This document shows, piece after piece, positions 9,407-18,537 of a DNA stretch of 54,204 nucleotides (position 1 is the stretch's first letter; the number at the start of each line of letters is the position of its first letter). Origin of the DNA: an uncultured Paraglaciecola sp. GTDB taxonomy: Bacteria; Pseudomonadota; Gammaproteobacteria; Enterobacterales; Alteromonadaceae. The notes under the pieces are model-generated. The model saw nothing but the letters and a program-made list of their open reading frames with translations. It had not been told where the DNA came from and did no database searches. Position numbers and translations under genes: made by a program. Where the stretch lies: NCBI RefSeq assembly GCF_913058035.1, contig NZ_CAJXPA010000009.1, positions 1 to 54,204 of the forward strand, given 5' to 3'.

Positions 9407-9514
9407 ATGCTAGGTGAAGTAAGTTTTGATTCGGAGGCGGCTCCAGGACAACCGTCGCAAGACGCCATTAATAAAAAAGGTAAAGAAAAACACAAGCACC
9501 AGCACCAGACATAG
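9407..9514 (+). CDS. Possible short His/Lys-rich ORF (35 aa)
   Basis: A 35-codon frame from ATG 9407 with an uneven composition: a small Gly/Pro/Gln part followed by a basic tail GKEKHKHQHQT. The GC content and amino-acid bias differ from the surrounding AT-rich spacer, which suggests it may be a real small gene or the remnant of the C-terminus of a larger one. No Shine-Dalgarno is obvious and I recognise no family. It lies between convergent LysR and queC genes. Confidence 0.2.
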   Translation: MLGEVSFDSEAAPGQPSQDAINKKGKEKHKHQHQT

Positions 9515-9616
9515 TAATATTCTTATCTATAATATGTTCATTGTTTTGTGCTCTCAATACCTTGTATCGTTATGATTATAATTTTTATTTAAGTTGCACG
9601 ACGTTTTGCAGTAACG

Positions 9617-10276
9617 TTATCCCTCATACTCCAAGGGATCACTTATTCCATTTTCAGTAAACGCTTCTAATCTTTCCTGACAAGCTCCACATTTACCACA
9701 TGCTTTTTCACGGCCGTTGTAACAAGTCCAAGTTTGGTTGTAATCCAAACCCATTTCTAAGCCAGCTGTTAAAATAGCGGTTTTACTGACATCTAAATAA
9801 GGCGTGACAATTTCAACTACTTCGTAGTTCGCTATGGCACATACATCATTCATTCTATGGACAAATTCAGGACGGCAGTCCGGGTAGATGGCATGATCGC
9901 CGGAGTGTGCACCGTAGTAAACTTTATTGGCGCTGATTGAAACGGCATAACCTACTGCCATCGATAACAGAATCATATTACGATTTGGTACTACTGTACT
10001 TTTCATGCTTTCTTCTTCGTAATGTCCCTCTGCTACTTCAATGTCTGACGTGAGTGATGAACCACCGATGAGTTGATTGATCGCTGAAATATCAACCACT
10101 TTATGTTTTACATTTAGAACTTTGCATGCACGAGCAGCATAATCTAGCTCTTTTTTATGTTTTTGACCATAGTCAAAAGACAAGGCAAACACCTCTAAGC
10201 CTTGCTTGGCTGCTAGGTTTAGGACAGTAAACGAGTCCATTCCACCAGAAAAAATTACCACTACCTTTTGTGACAT
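9617..10276 (-). CDS. queC: 7-cyano-7-deazaguanine synthase QueC
   Basis: ATP-dependent enzyme that converts 7-carboxy-7-deazaguanine to preQ0 in queuosine tRNA-modification synthesis (cytoplasm). PP-loop motif SGGMDS at residues 10-15, an [12 protein letters not shown] segment after it, and the zinc-binding cysteines at 185, 193, 196 and 199 (CxnCGKCGAC). The length of 219 residues is normal. It is divergent from queE, which performs the preceding step, with 113 bases between them. No preQ1 riboswitch is recognisable in that gap. Confidence 0.98.
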   Translation of the reverse strand: MSQKVVVIFSGGMDSFTVLNLAAKQGLEVFALSFDYGQKHKKELDYAARACKVLNVKHKVVDISAINQLIGGSSLTSDIEVAEGHYEEESMKSTVVPNRNMILLSMAVGYAVSISANKVYYGAHSGDHAIYPDCRPEFVHRMNDVCAIANYEVVEIVTPYLDVSKTAILTAGLEMGLDYNQTWTCYNGREKACGKCGACQERLEAFTENGISDPLEYEG

Positions 10277-10389
10277 GGGCTTTGCTTCTTTATAATCAAT
10301 TAATGAATTGAGATTTTAAGTGATTTAAGGGTAAATTCCCACAACAGGGTGCTCTCTTAGCGACATCCATTAAACAAATAGGAAAGTCA

Positions 10390-11064
10390 TTGAATTTATA
10401 TAAAATTAATGAAGTGTTTGAGTCTTTGCAAGGCGAGGGCAGTTATACCGGTTTACCATCCATTTTTGTGCGTTTGCAAGGCTGCCCAGTAGGGTGTCCA
10501 TGGTGTGATACTAAACATACTTGGGTGGTGTCACCTGAATTAAACACCACAAGCGATGTGGTAATGGCCGAGACTGCCGAGTCTGGTAGTTGGTTTGAAC
10601 ACACAACGCAGCAGTTACTAGACCTTTTTAATCAACATGGTTATGTGGCTAAGCATATCGTGATCACGGGAGGTGAACCTTGCTTGTATGATTTGACTGA
10701 GATCACTACTAGCTTAATAGAAAAAGGTTATTCGGTTCAAATTGAAACCAGCGGTACCTATGAAATCATGGTCCATTGCGATACATGGGTAACTGTTTCA
10801 CCTAAAGTTAATATGCCAGGAGGCAGGACTGTATTAAAAAGTGCAATGCGCCGTGCAAATGAAATCAAACATCCAATAGCCATGCAAAAACATATCGAAG
10901 AGTTAGACGAGGTGTTAGCACTTTTGGGTGACCAGCATGCACCCAATATTTATTTACAACCTATTAGTCAACAAAAACGGGCGACCGACCTCGCAATCAA
11001 AACCTGCATAGCGCGTAATTGGCGCCTGTCGCTGCAAACGCATAAATTTATTGGGATCGAGTAA
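10390..11064 (+). CDS. queE: 7-carboxy-7-deazaguanine synthase QueE (radical SAM)
   Basis: Radical SAM enzyme that makes the deazapurine ring of queuosine from 6-carboxytetrahydropterin. The cluster-binding motif C-x3-C-x2-C is at residues 32, 36 and 39 (GCPVGCPWCDT) and the SAM-binding TGGEP is near residue 96. The N-terminus LYKINEVFESLQGEG is the family start. The initiation codon is TTG at 10390 with GGAAA six bases before it; no ATG is available in frame nearby. 224 residues, the usual length. Divergent partner of queC. Confidence 0.97.
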   Translation: MNLYKINEVFESLQGEGSYTGLPSIFVRLQGCPVGCPWCDTKHTWVVSPELNTTSDVVMAETAESGSWFEHTTQQLLDLFNQHGYVAKHIVITGGEPCLYDLTEITTSLIEKGYSVQIETSGTYEIMVHCDTWVTVSPKVNMPGGRTVLKSAMRRANEIKHPIAMQKHIEELDEVLALLGDQHAPNIYLQPISQQKRATDLAIKTCIARNWRLSLQTHKFIGIE

Positions 11065-11404
11065 CCGTTTTATGAAAGGCATATGCCATTCATGCCCATC
11101 AACGCATTAGACTTTTTGGATCTGTACGCAAAAGCTTAAAGTCTCTTTGGCACTAAAACTATTGCTAGCTTTTGTTTACTTCCAACCATAATCAGGGATG
11201 ATAAAACTTAAAAAGTGATCAGCAGTATCGAAAATTTAGAAAGAGCTGTCAGCCTGCGTTTTACAATGAGAATAAACAACCATGTTTTGGCTGTGCAACG
11301 TCACATATCTTACAAAGTTGCCTAATAATCAACTTGAAGTGATAATGATGATGATAATTGATGGCAAACAAACTTAAAAACCTTTTAACTGTGCTGGGTG
11401 ATTT
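11065..11404. other. Intergenic region between queE and the binding-protein gene
   Basis: No gene or RNA was recognised. The final 70 bases contain a short run of GAT repeats (around 11343-11360) and probably the promoter of the downstream gene. No strong terminator follows queE. Confidence 0.4.
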
Positions 11405-12274
11405 ATGAACAAAATATTAGTTGGTTTTATTCTACTCTTTAGCGTTAACGCTAAGAGTGCATCATGGCAAATAACTTTTCCTCGTCCGGCCGAATCAACG
11501 TCAACAATTGATGAGTACCCGATCCAACTATTGTCATTGGCGTTAGATCAGACAGGGGTTAATTATCAACTCAAACATTCAGAAAATAGCCTAACTAAGG
11601 GCAAGGCCTTAGATAGACTGCAAGACAATAGAGAGATAAATATTGTTTGGGGTATGACTAATTCTCAACGTGAAAAAGAATTATTGCCCATACGTATTCC
11701 AATATTTAAAGGATTGATTGGATGGCGTTTATTGTTAATTAGGCAAGACATGGCTGGGCGTTTTAAATACATCCAGCAACTTGAGCATTTTATTAAACTT
11801 TCTCCCTTACAGGGGCGAGATTGGCCTGATACCAAAGTACTGCAATACAACGGTTTCGATGTCATCACGGAGAGAACCAGCAGCGCACTAATGAAAATGC
11901 TTAGCAATGCACAAGGAGATTTTTTCCCACGCTCTATTATTGAAGTATGGGAAGAGTTGGCTGAAAACGATTCAGTCAATCGAATTCAGGTTCAGCCGAC
12001 TCTTGGGATACATTATCCTTCCGCTATTTATTTTTTTGTAAATAAGAGAAGTGTGCCCTTAGCCAATCTGATTGAAAAAGGGCTAGAGAAAGCGATTAAA
12101 AATGGCAAATTTGAAGCGCTATTTTTAGAGCATTATAAGGCTTATATTGATAAATCACAGATTGAAAAAAGAAATTTCTATCAACTAGAAAATACTTTTT
12201 TACCAGAAAAAACGCCCCTAGATAGAAAGGAGTTATGGTTTGACGCGAAAATGCACGGCCTTACTGAGCAATAA
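11405..12274 (+). CDS. Periplasmic solute-binding protein, amino-acid-type (SBP_bac_3-like), orphan
   Basis: 289 residues with an N-terminal signal peptide (about 1-19, cleavage after NAKSA) and the two-lobed periplasmic binding protein fold suggested by its overall pattern (early YPIQLLSLALDQTGVNYQL, late LIEKGLEKAIKNGKFEALFLEHY, which resembles the end of family 3 binding proteins). No ABC permease or ATPase sits next to it. Such orphan proteins in this group often act as sensors or have lost their transporter, which is inference. It is the last plus-strand gene before asnB and ends at a shared terminator. Ligand unknown. Confidence 0.75.
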   Translation: MNKILVGFILLFSVNAKSASWQITFPRPAESTSTIDEYPIQLLSLALDQTGVNYQLKHSENSLTKGKALDRLQDNREINIVWGMTNSQREKELLPIRIPIFKGLIGWRLLLIRQDMAGRFKYIQQLEHFIKLSPLQGRDWPDTKVLQYNGFDVITERTSSALMKMLSNAQGDFFPRSIIEVWEELAENDSVNRIQVQPTLGIHYPSAIYFFVNKRSVPLANLIEKGLEKAIKNGKFEALFLEHYKAYIDKSQIEKRNFYQLENTFLPEKTPLDRKELWFDAKMHGLTEQ

Positions 12275-12303
12275 AAAACCAGAGCCATAAACCCTGGTTT
12301 TTT
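12273..12303. terminator. Bidirectional intrinsic terminator
   Basis: AAAAAACCAG (12273-12282) pairs with CTGGTTTTTT (12294-12303) around an 11-base loop. It has an A run on one side and a T run on the other, so it works in both directions between the convergent binding-protein and asnB genes. Confidence 0.85.
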
Positions 12304-12342
12304 GTTTTCATCGATTTATCGCTAACTTAGTTTAATCGTAAC

Positions 12343-14010
12343 CTAGCCTTTACCATGTATGCTCTTCATTGAACGCCCAGATGGGTCAGCATTGTTTTTA
12401 AAGCTTTCATCCCATTCCAACGCTTCAACAGTACTACAAGCGATTGACTTGCCTCCTGGCACACACTTTGCTGCTGTTTCTTGTGGAAAGTAACCTTCAA
12501 AAATAGTGCGGTAGAAGTAACCTTCTTTGGTGTCTGGAGTATTGGTTGGAAACCTAAACTGTGCAGAGGCAAGTTGTTGGTCGTCTACTTTTGTTTCAAC
12601 GAACTCTTTAATAGAATCGATCCAAGAGTAACCGACGCCGTCGCCAAATTGTTCTTTTTGACGCCATAGAACTTCGGCAGGTAAATATTCGTTATTGTCG
12701 AATGCTTTACGTAAAATCCATTTTTCCATCTTACCGTCAAGACACATCTTATCTTGTGGGTTAAGACGCATGGCTACATCCAAAAATTCTTTGTCTAAAA
12801 ATGGCACGCGCGCTTCCACACCCCAAGCAGAAGTAGATTTATTTGCTCGAGCACAATCGAAAAGATGCAAACGATCTAATTTACGTACTGTTTCTTCATG
12901 AAATTCTTTGGCGTTAGGTGCTTTGTGAAAATACAAATAACCACCGAATATTTCATCGGCACCTTCACCCGATAATACCATTTTAATACCCATCGCTTTT
13001 ATTTTACGGGTCATCAAATACATTGGGGTTGCGGCGCGGATAGTAGTGGTGTCGTAAGTTTCAAGATGATAAATCACGTCACGTATAGCATCCAAACCTT
13101 CTTGAATAGTAAAGTGAATTTCGTGATGCACGGTACCTATCATATCAGCGACTTTTCTTGCTGCAATAAGATCCGGTGCACCTTCTAGGCCTACGGCAAA
13201 TGAATGCAGACGTGGCCACCATGCGTCAGACTGGTCGTCATCCTCAACACGCTTAGCAACATATTTAGCCGCAATAGCAGAAACTAAAGATGAGTCTAAG
13301 CCGCCTGACAATAATACTGCGTAAGGCACGTCAGACATAAGGTGTGATTTGACTGCTTTTTCGAAGGCAACTTTTAAGTCTTCTAAATTAGTTTCGTTGT
13401 TCTTAACATTCTCAAAGTCCATCCAGTCGCGCTGATAGTATTTAGTCAGCTCGCCAGTTTGGCTCCACATGTAATGTCCAGGAGGAAACTCTTGTACGGT
13501 TTTACACACGGGCACTAACGCCTTCATCTCAGATGCCACATACAAGTTACCGTGTTCATCATAACCTGTGTAAAGCGGAATAATACCCATATGGTCACGA
13601 GCGATAAGGTAGGCATCTTTTTCTTGATCATATAAGACAAATGCAAACATGCCTTGCAACTCATCTATAAAACTTAGCCCTTTTTGCTGATACAAAGGTA
13701 AAATCACTTCACAATCAGACTTTGTTCTAAAGTCGTAAGGTGTTTCAAGTGTCGATTCTAATGCTTTGTGATTATAAATCTCGCCATTCACAGCTAACAC
13801 TTGATTATTATCGCGGCTTATCAGCGGTTGAGCGCCTGTGTCGACGTCGACTATCGCCAAACGTTCATGACATAAAATTGCATTATCATTATTCCAAATG
13901 CCTGACCAATCAGGACCCCGATGACGGAGTAATTTGGAAAGCTCTAAGGCTTGCGTTCTAAGTTCTGCTGCATCACTTTTGATACCCAGAATACCGAAAA
14001 TACCACACAT
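12343..14010 (-). CDS. asnB: Asparagine synthetase B (glutamine-hydrolysing)
   Basis: Makes asparagine from aspartate, glutamine and ATP in the cytoplasm. The N-terminal class II glutaminase domain starts MCGIFGI, so Cys2 is the nucleophile after Met removal. RHRGPD near residue 30 and the NGEIYNH motif near 74 are intact. The C-terminal synthetase domain has the PP-loop LSGGLDSSL near residue 233 and GEGADEIFGGY near 345. The 555 residues agree with E. coli AsnB. Single gene; its 3' end faces a bidirectional terminator. Confidence 0.98.
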   Translation of the reverse strand: MCGIFGILGIKSDAAELRTQALELSKLLRHRGPDWSGIWNNDNAILCHERLAIVDVDTGAQPLISRDNNQVLAVNGEIYNHKALESTLETPYDFRTKSDCEVILPLYQQKGLSFIDELQGMFAFVLYDQEKDAYLIARDHMGIIPLYTGYDEHGNLYVASEMKALVPVCKTVQEFPPGHYMWSQTGELTKYYQRDWMDFENVKNNETNLEDLKVAFEKAVKSHLMSDVPYAVLLSGGLDSSLVSAIAAKYVAKRVEDDDQSDAWWPRLHSFAVGLEGAPDLIAARKVADMIGTVHHEIHFTIQEGLDAIRDVIYHLETYDTTTIRAATPMYLMTRKIKAMGIKMVLSGEGADEIFGGYLYFHKAPNAKEFHEETVRKLDRLHLFDCARANKSTSAWGVEARVPFLDKEFLDVAMRLNPQDKMCLDGKMEKWILRKAFDNNEYLPAEVLWRQKEQFGDGVGYSWIDSIKEFVETKVDDQQLASAQFRFPTNTPDTKEGYFYRTIFEGYFPQETAAKCVPGGKSIACSTVEALEWDESFKNNADPSGRSMKSIHGKG

Positions 14011-14216
14011 AAAAATAATTCTCTGAATTGCTAGTTATAGGGGCTTGGCTATTCTATTGAGCCAAGTCTGATATCGCGACGAATTTTGTTATTTTTGTTG
14101 GTTCAATCACGCAATTGAATTTGCCAGCCTGAGCGGAGAATGCAAGGGGAAAGTGTTATTTTCTTACATTTGTTGGCTATTAGTAAGACTAAAGGGTGTT
14201 TTATGCAGTTAAGTAG

Positions 14217-14249
14217 AGGCCATAGAACAAGGTTCCTCATCTATGGCCT
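14217..14249. terminator. Terminator-like hairpin downstream of the M28 peptidase gene
   Basis: AGGCCATAGA (14217-14226) pairs perfectly with TCTATGGCCT (14240-14249) around a 13-base loop, 16 bases past the peptidase stop codon. The T tract in the minus direction is weak. Confidence 0.5.
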
Positions 14250-14265
14250 TTAAATATAAGAGTTA

Positions 14266-15915
14266 TTATTTAGTTCTTTGAAACTCACTGGTGGTTGCCC
14301 ATTTCGGCCAATCATCAGATGACACTATGTCATAACCGACTTCAAATAATAATTGCGCATCTTGCTGAATACCAGATAAGTCCCAGTTTTCGCGGTATCT
14401 ATCACACACTTGATGGTAGCAACCTGTGACAATCACATTAGTTCGCTTTCGGTACTCAGCCGTCGCTTCATCGATAGGCTCTTCACCACCTTTAGCATAA
14501 AGTGCTGGCACACCTTGTTTGGCAAAACTGAAATGGTCAGAACGATAATAATAACCGGCTTCTGGTCGACCTTCTTGCACTAAATAACGGCCTTGGCGCT
14601 TGGCTGCTTTTTCAAGATAAGTTTCTAACTCAGACTTACCCATACCAATAACCGCCACATCTTTGGTTTTACCCAAAACACTCATGGCATCCATATTGAT
14701 ATTGGCAACTGTCTTGGCTAAAGGAATGATCGGATGCTCTGAATAATACTTTGAACCTAACAAGCCTTGTTCTTCAGCGGTGACCATCAAAAAGGTGCTC
14801 GAACGTTTAGATTTCACAGTTAATTCTGAGTAAGCTTTGGCCATAACTAAGCTTGCAGCTATACCCGTCGCATTATCATGCGCTCCATTATATATTTGAT
14901 CACCAACTTTACCTTCATCTTTGCCTAAGTGATCCCAATGAGCAGAAAATATGAGGTGTTCGTCAGGTTTTTCAGAACCGGGTAAAGTAGCAATAACGTT
15001 GTAACTTGTTGACTTTTTAAAGCTGTTGTTAACCGTCACCGAGGCATTCAGTCCTAAGCTTTTGTTATAAGGGCCTGATACTGCCTTGGCTTTCTCTTCT
15101 GCAAAATTAAGTCCTGCATTAGCAAATACTTGTTGCGCTGACTCAGTGGTTAACCAACCTTCTACTGCTACTTTGTCAGCGTTTCCATTTTTACTTACCA
15201 GACCATACTGTGGGCCACTCCAACTATTGGCAACCACTGTCCATCCGTAGGATGCGGGTTGGGTTTCATGGACAATAATGGCGGCTTCTGCACCTTGACG
15301 ACTGGCTTCTTCATATTTGTAAGTCCAGCGGCCATAATAAGTCATGGTTTTACCTTGAAACTTATCACCTTGGGGGTTTTCAAAGCCGGGGTCATTGACT
15401 AAAATAACCACTGTTTTACCTTTTACATCTAGGCCTTGGTAATCATTCCAATCGTATTCAGGTGCGTTGACACCATAACCAACAAAGACCACTTCTGAAT
15501 TTTTTAATTCAACTTTAGCCTGCTCTCTGCTGGTAGAGGCCATCATGCCTTCTTTATAAGTGAAGTTATTTTCGCCTATGGTCATCGTCATATCTGAATC
15601 AGCGGTCATTTCAATTAATTCTACTGGTTGTAAATAACTGTCACCATTACCGGGTTGGTAACCTAGTTGTTTGAATTCGTTAACCAAATAATCCAATGTT
15701 TTTTGCTCACCTATTGTGGTGGGTAAGCGCCCTTCAAATTCATCCGAGGCTAAAACTTTGATATGTTTTTTTAAATCATCGGTGTTAATACTGTGATAAA
15801 CATCGATAAAGTTATTGACTACCGGCGCAGGATCTTTGACTTGCTTGTCTTGGCAGGCTGATAAAGCTAATGTCATTGGCAGGCATAACATTAGGAGTTT
15901 GTGGCAAGTTTTCAT
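14266..15915 (-). CDS. M28 family metallopeptidase, predicted lipoprotein
   Basis: Zinc aminopeptidase of the M28 family, probably exported and lipid-anchored. I place the start at the ATG at 15915, because it gives a clean signal peptide with lipobox LSAC at residues 18-21; an earlier in-frame start would add 15 residues without a ribosome site. A PA (protease-associated) insert is present in the first half. Metal and catalytic motifs follow in order: FSAHWDHLG, GAHDNATGIAA, VTAEEQGLLGSKYYSEHP, NINMDAM and RSDHFSFAKQGVPALY. The 549 residues fit PA-containing M28 enzymes of Alteromonadales. The gene is divergent from the DUF3025 gene. Confidence 0.93.
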   Translation of the reverse strand: MKTCHKLLMLCLPMTLALSACQDKQVKDPAPVVNNFIDVYHSINTDDLKKHIKVLASDEFEGRLPTTIGEQKTLDYLVNEFKQLGYQPGNGDSYLQPVELIEMTADSDMTMTIGENNFTYKEGMMASTSREQAKVELKNSEVVFVGYGVNAPEYDWNDYQGLDVKGKTVVILVNDPGFENPQGDKFQGKTMTYYGRWTYKYEEASRQGAEAAIIVHETQPASYGWTVVANSWSGPQYGLVSKNGNADKVAVEGWLTTESAQQVFANAGLNFAEEKAKAVSGPYNKSLGLNASVTVNNSFKKSTSYNVIATLPGSEKPDEHLIFSAHWDHLGKDEGKVGDQIYNGAHDNATGIAASLVMAKAYSELTVKSKRSSTFLMVTAEEQGLLGSKYYSEHPIIPLAKTVANINMDAMSVLGKTKDVAVIGMGKSELETYLEKAAKRQGRYLVQEGRPEAGYYYRSDHFSFAKQGVPALYAKGGEEPIDEATAEYRKRTNVIVTGCYHQVCDRYRENWDLSGIQQDAQLLFEVGYDIVSSDDWPKWATTSEFQRTK

Positions 15916-15993
15916 ATAGTTGCTCTTGTAGTTACAAAGGTTAAAGATTATAAAACGCATCCTTTTTACATCAGATCAATATTAAGGGCAATT

Positions 15994-16836
15994 GTGACCG
16001 CTTGGAATCACGAATTTATTAGTCAATTACCAATGTTGCCAATGCAACAACTTGAAACGCATTTTGACTTGTCCGGTTTTTCTGACTGGCCAAATGCTTA
16101 TGGACTCAATAATTTAAAAAACCTCAAAGAGAATGTGGATATTCCTGATTTTGTTTGTCAAAGCCAGCTAGCTGAATCTGATCATTATTACGAGCAAATT
16201 ATCCACCAACAACATACTATTCCGACCCGGCCAAACAGCTGGCATGACTTGTTTAATGGATTGATTTGGCTACAGTTTCCACAAACAAAACAGTTGTTAA
16301 ACAAGCAGCACGTTGAGGATATTGAGCGATATGGGTTATCTCCGCGCACTCCTAGAAGAAATAACTTAACCCATTTTGATGAGTGCGGAGTGATTGTTAC
16401 TTATCAGCGTGCTGATTTTTTTACCCAGATTGTTGACAATTTAAAGCAGCATCAATGGCAATCTGTATTTGTTGAAAATAGACATTGTTGGGGTAACGAG
16501 ATAAATAGTTTTATATTTGGTCATGCTAATCTTGAAATGTTGTTACAGCCCTTTATTGGTTTAACAGGTAAGTGTTTGGCGATAGAGGTAGATCGTCAAT
16601 TTTCAACATTACCCTACACCGAGCAGTTGGCTCAACTCGATCACTTATTAGTTAAGCATATTCTAGAAACGGACTTGTTTTCATCAAAAAAGCCACTTAG
16701 CCCAATACCAATATTGGGCATCCCTGGTGTATGGGATGCCAACAATGATCCTGCATTTTATGGGAATACAGGTTATTTCAGACCTAAGTCTTCGCCAAAG
16801 TCTTCGCCAAAGTCATCATCAAATAGCGATAAATAA
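15994..16836 (+). CDS. DUF3025 domain protein
   Basis: 280 residues from a GTG start at 15994, chosen because AAGGG lies 6 bases upstream and because the longer frame would overlap the divergent peptidase gene. The hallmark of DUF3025, a Trp-His-Asp region followed by LFNGLIWLQFPQTKQLLN, is around residue 75. The middle has an SPRTPRRNNLTHFDECG segment. The function of the family is not known. The C-terminus is a short Pro-Lys-Ser-Ser repeat encoded by a 12-base direct repeat. Its last 18 bases overlap the end of the convergent Yip1 gene. Confidence 0.85.
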   Translation: MTAWNHEFISQLPMLPMQQLETHFDLSGFSDWPNAYGLNNLKNLKENVDIPDFVCQSQLAESDHYYEQIIHQQHTIPTRPNSWHDLFNGLIWLQFPQTKQLLNKQHVEDIERYGLSPRTPRRNNLTHFDECGVIVTYQRADFFTQIVDNLKQHQWQSVFVENRHCWGNEINSFIFGHANLEMLLQPFIGLTGKCLAIEVDRQFSTLPYTEQLAQLDHLLVKHILETDLFSSKKPLSPIPILGIPGVWDANNDPAFYGNTGYFRPKSSPKSSPKSSSNSDK

Positions 16837-17526
16837 AGCCCAACTGGCCCAAATTAGTACGTAGGGAGCAATAGCAATCACATAGGTCTTCTTTACAGGG
16901 AGTTGGGTCCATTGACTTAATCCTACTGCGGTTAGGTACATCACCCATATAGATTCCAAGCGGATTGCCTGCATCAAAGATGCCCATGACGAATTCATTT
17001 CCACAGAAAAAATAAAGGCAAATGAAGTAGGAGCCATACTTACTGGGGATAATTGACTATCCTGCGACACTAACACCACCAATATGCCCAATAGGCTAGA
17101 AACAATGACGGGTATGCTGACCCACCAACTAAAGCCATACCAGTCGGTATAACCTTGCACACACTCTTCATCTGCTTTCGTCACAATATTGAGATAAAGA
17201 GCTAAGATCGCATTACTGACAAGAAGCATAAATACAGAGCCAAACACCCCTGTCCACATGGATTGTGATTGATCTGCCATCACGTTACGAAATACATTCT
17301 GCTCAGCGGGGCTTAAATCGCCCGCCATGGCTTGCACCATTAATTCGGTATACCAAGAAAAGTCGACAAAATTAAAATACATGTAAATGGGTAATGCACC
17401 GATAACAGCGATACATATAAAAGGTATCCAAGACCAGTTATGGGTCTCGCTTATGGTGGCAAAGACCTGATTAGGCTTAACAAAAATATCCTTCATGGCC
17501 TGAAATGGATTACTAACCTGTTGCAT
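16819..17526 (-). CDS. Yip1 family membrane protein
   Basis: 235 residues with about five hydrophobic segments and the N-terminal pattern NPFQAMKDIFVKPNQVFATI seen in bacterial Yip1-domain proteins, where a short soluble lead precedes the first helix. The role in bacteria is unknown; some are placed near membrane stress genes. It is divergent from natA across a 163-base spacer and overlaps the DUF3025 gene tail to tail. Confidence 0.8.
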   Translation of the reverse strand: MQQVSNPFQAMKDIFVKPNQVFATISETHNWSWIPFICIAVIGALPIYMYFNFVDFSWYTELMVQAMAGDLSPAEQNVFRNVMADQSQSMWTGVFGSVFMLLVSNAILALYLNIVTKADEECVQGYTDWYGFSWWVSIPVIVSSLLGILVVLVSQDSQLSPVSMAPTSFAFIFSVEMNSSWASLMQAIRLESIWVMYLTAVGLSQWTQLPVKKTYVIAIAPYVLIWASWALFIAI

Positions 17527-17689
17527 ACAACTCTCCCTATTAAATTATTCTACAGCGATATACGCCCAAGATTTTTTCATTAATCTGAACGAATCTAATA
17601 TTGTTACATATTTTTTTTCTTAATCGCATGTAATAAAACATAAAATTGAAGGACTATAGTACTGACTTGTCACAAACTAGGAAAACGGA

Positions 17690-18475
17690 ATGATAGAAAT
17701 AAAACAACTGGCTAAGAAATTTGCCGTGGAAAATCCTAAAAAACTCAGTGAACAAGAGAAAAAAGACCCAAGGTTAAAAGGGCGCTTTTTCCACTCGGTC
17801 CAAGATGTGTCTTTTACCTGTCACAAAGGTGAAGTGTTAGGATTGCTTGGCCCCAATGGTGCAGGTAAAACGACGACCTTACGTATGTTGTCTACTGCAC
17901 TGAAACCCGATAGTGGCAGTGTAGAAATAAGCGGTGATAATGTGTTAGCCAATCCTATTATTGCCCGTAAGAAGATAGGGTTTTTATCAGGTTCTACTGG
18001 TTTGTACGGTCGTTTAACAGGTCGCGAAAATATCCATTATTTTGGTCAACTACACGGAATGAGCGAAGAGTCTATCGTCAAGCGTATAAATGAGCTAGCT
18101 GACTTGTTAGATATGCATGATTTTTTAGACCGACGTTCTGAAAATTTTTCAACTGGTATGAAACAAAAAACCGCTATTGCTCGTGCGGTGGTGCATTCAC
18201 CAGAGTTCGTTATTTTAGATGAACCCACAACGGGCCTAGATATTATGGCCACACAAACGGTACTCGAATTTATTCGTGGTTTAAAAGAGCAGGGTACACC
18301 AGTGATTTTCTCCACCCATCATTTGGATGAGGTGGAAGAGTTATGTGACAAAGTCACCGTTATTGATCTAGGCCGCACTATGTTTGATGGGGATATCGCC
18401 AGCTTTAAGGCGCTTGCACAAGGCTCATTGCACCAGTCCTTTATGGCCGCCATTCAATCCACTACTAGCGAATAG
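17690..18475 (+). CDS. natA: ABC transporter ATP-binding protein NatA
   Basis: ATPase of a two-component NatAB-type exporter (Na+ extrusion in Bacillus; the substrate here is not proven). Walker A GPNGAGKT at residues 54-61, the ABC signature as NFSTGMKQK near 147, Walker B VILDEPTTGLD near 176-186 and the switch His in FSTHHLDE. A charged insert (residues 15-32) precedes the core and is typical of NatA. The natB permease follows after 62 bases that contain a perfect tandem duplication. Confidence 0.9.
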   Translation: MIEIKQLAKKFAVENPKKLSEQEKKDPRLKGRFFHSVQDVSFTCHKGEVLGLLGPNGAGKTTTLRMLSTALKPDSGSVEISGDNVLANPIIARKKIGFLSGSTGLYGRLTGRENIHYFGQLHGMSEESIVKRINELADLLDMHDFLDRRSENFSTGMKQKTAIARAVVHSPEFVILDEPTTGLDIMATQTVLEFIRGLKEQGTPVIFSTHHLDEVEELCDKVTVIDLGRTMFDGDIASFKALAQGSLHQSFMAAIQSTTSE

Positions 18476-18525
18476 AGAGTCTTCAACGGCTTATAAATTA
18501 AGAGTCTTCAACGGCTTATAAATTA
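18476..18525 (+). repeat. Perfect 25-bp tandem duplication between natA and natB
   Basis: Two identical 25-base copies lie at 18476-18500 and 18501-18525. Each begins AGAGTCTTCAACGG and ends CTTATAAATTA. The start of a third copy (AGAGA) follows. The duplication fills the natA-natB gap and could alter spacing or mRNA processing. Confidence 0.95.
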
Positions 18526-18537
18526 AGAGACTAAAAT

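Noticed and set aside
10277..10389. preQ1 riboswitch between queC and queE
   Set aside because: No preQ1-I or preQ1-II core pattern was found on either strand; only a weak GGG-CCC stem is present.
15916..15960. Extended N-terminus of the M28 peptidase
   Set aside because: The extension would put 15 residues before a complete lipoprotein signal peptide; the ATG at 15915 explains the sequence better.
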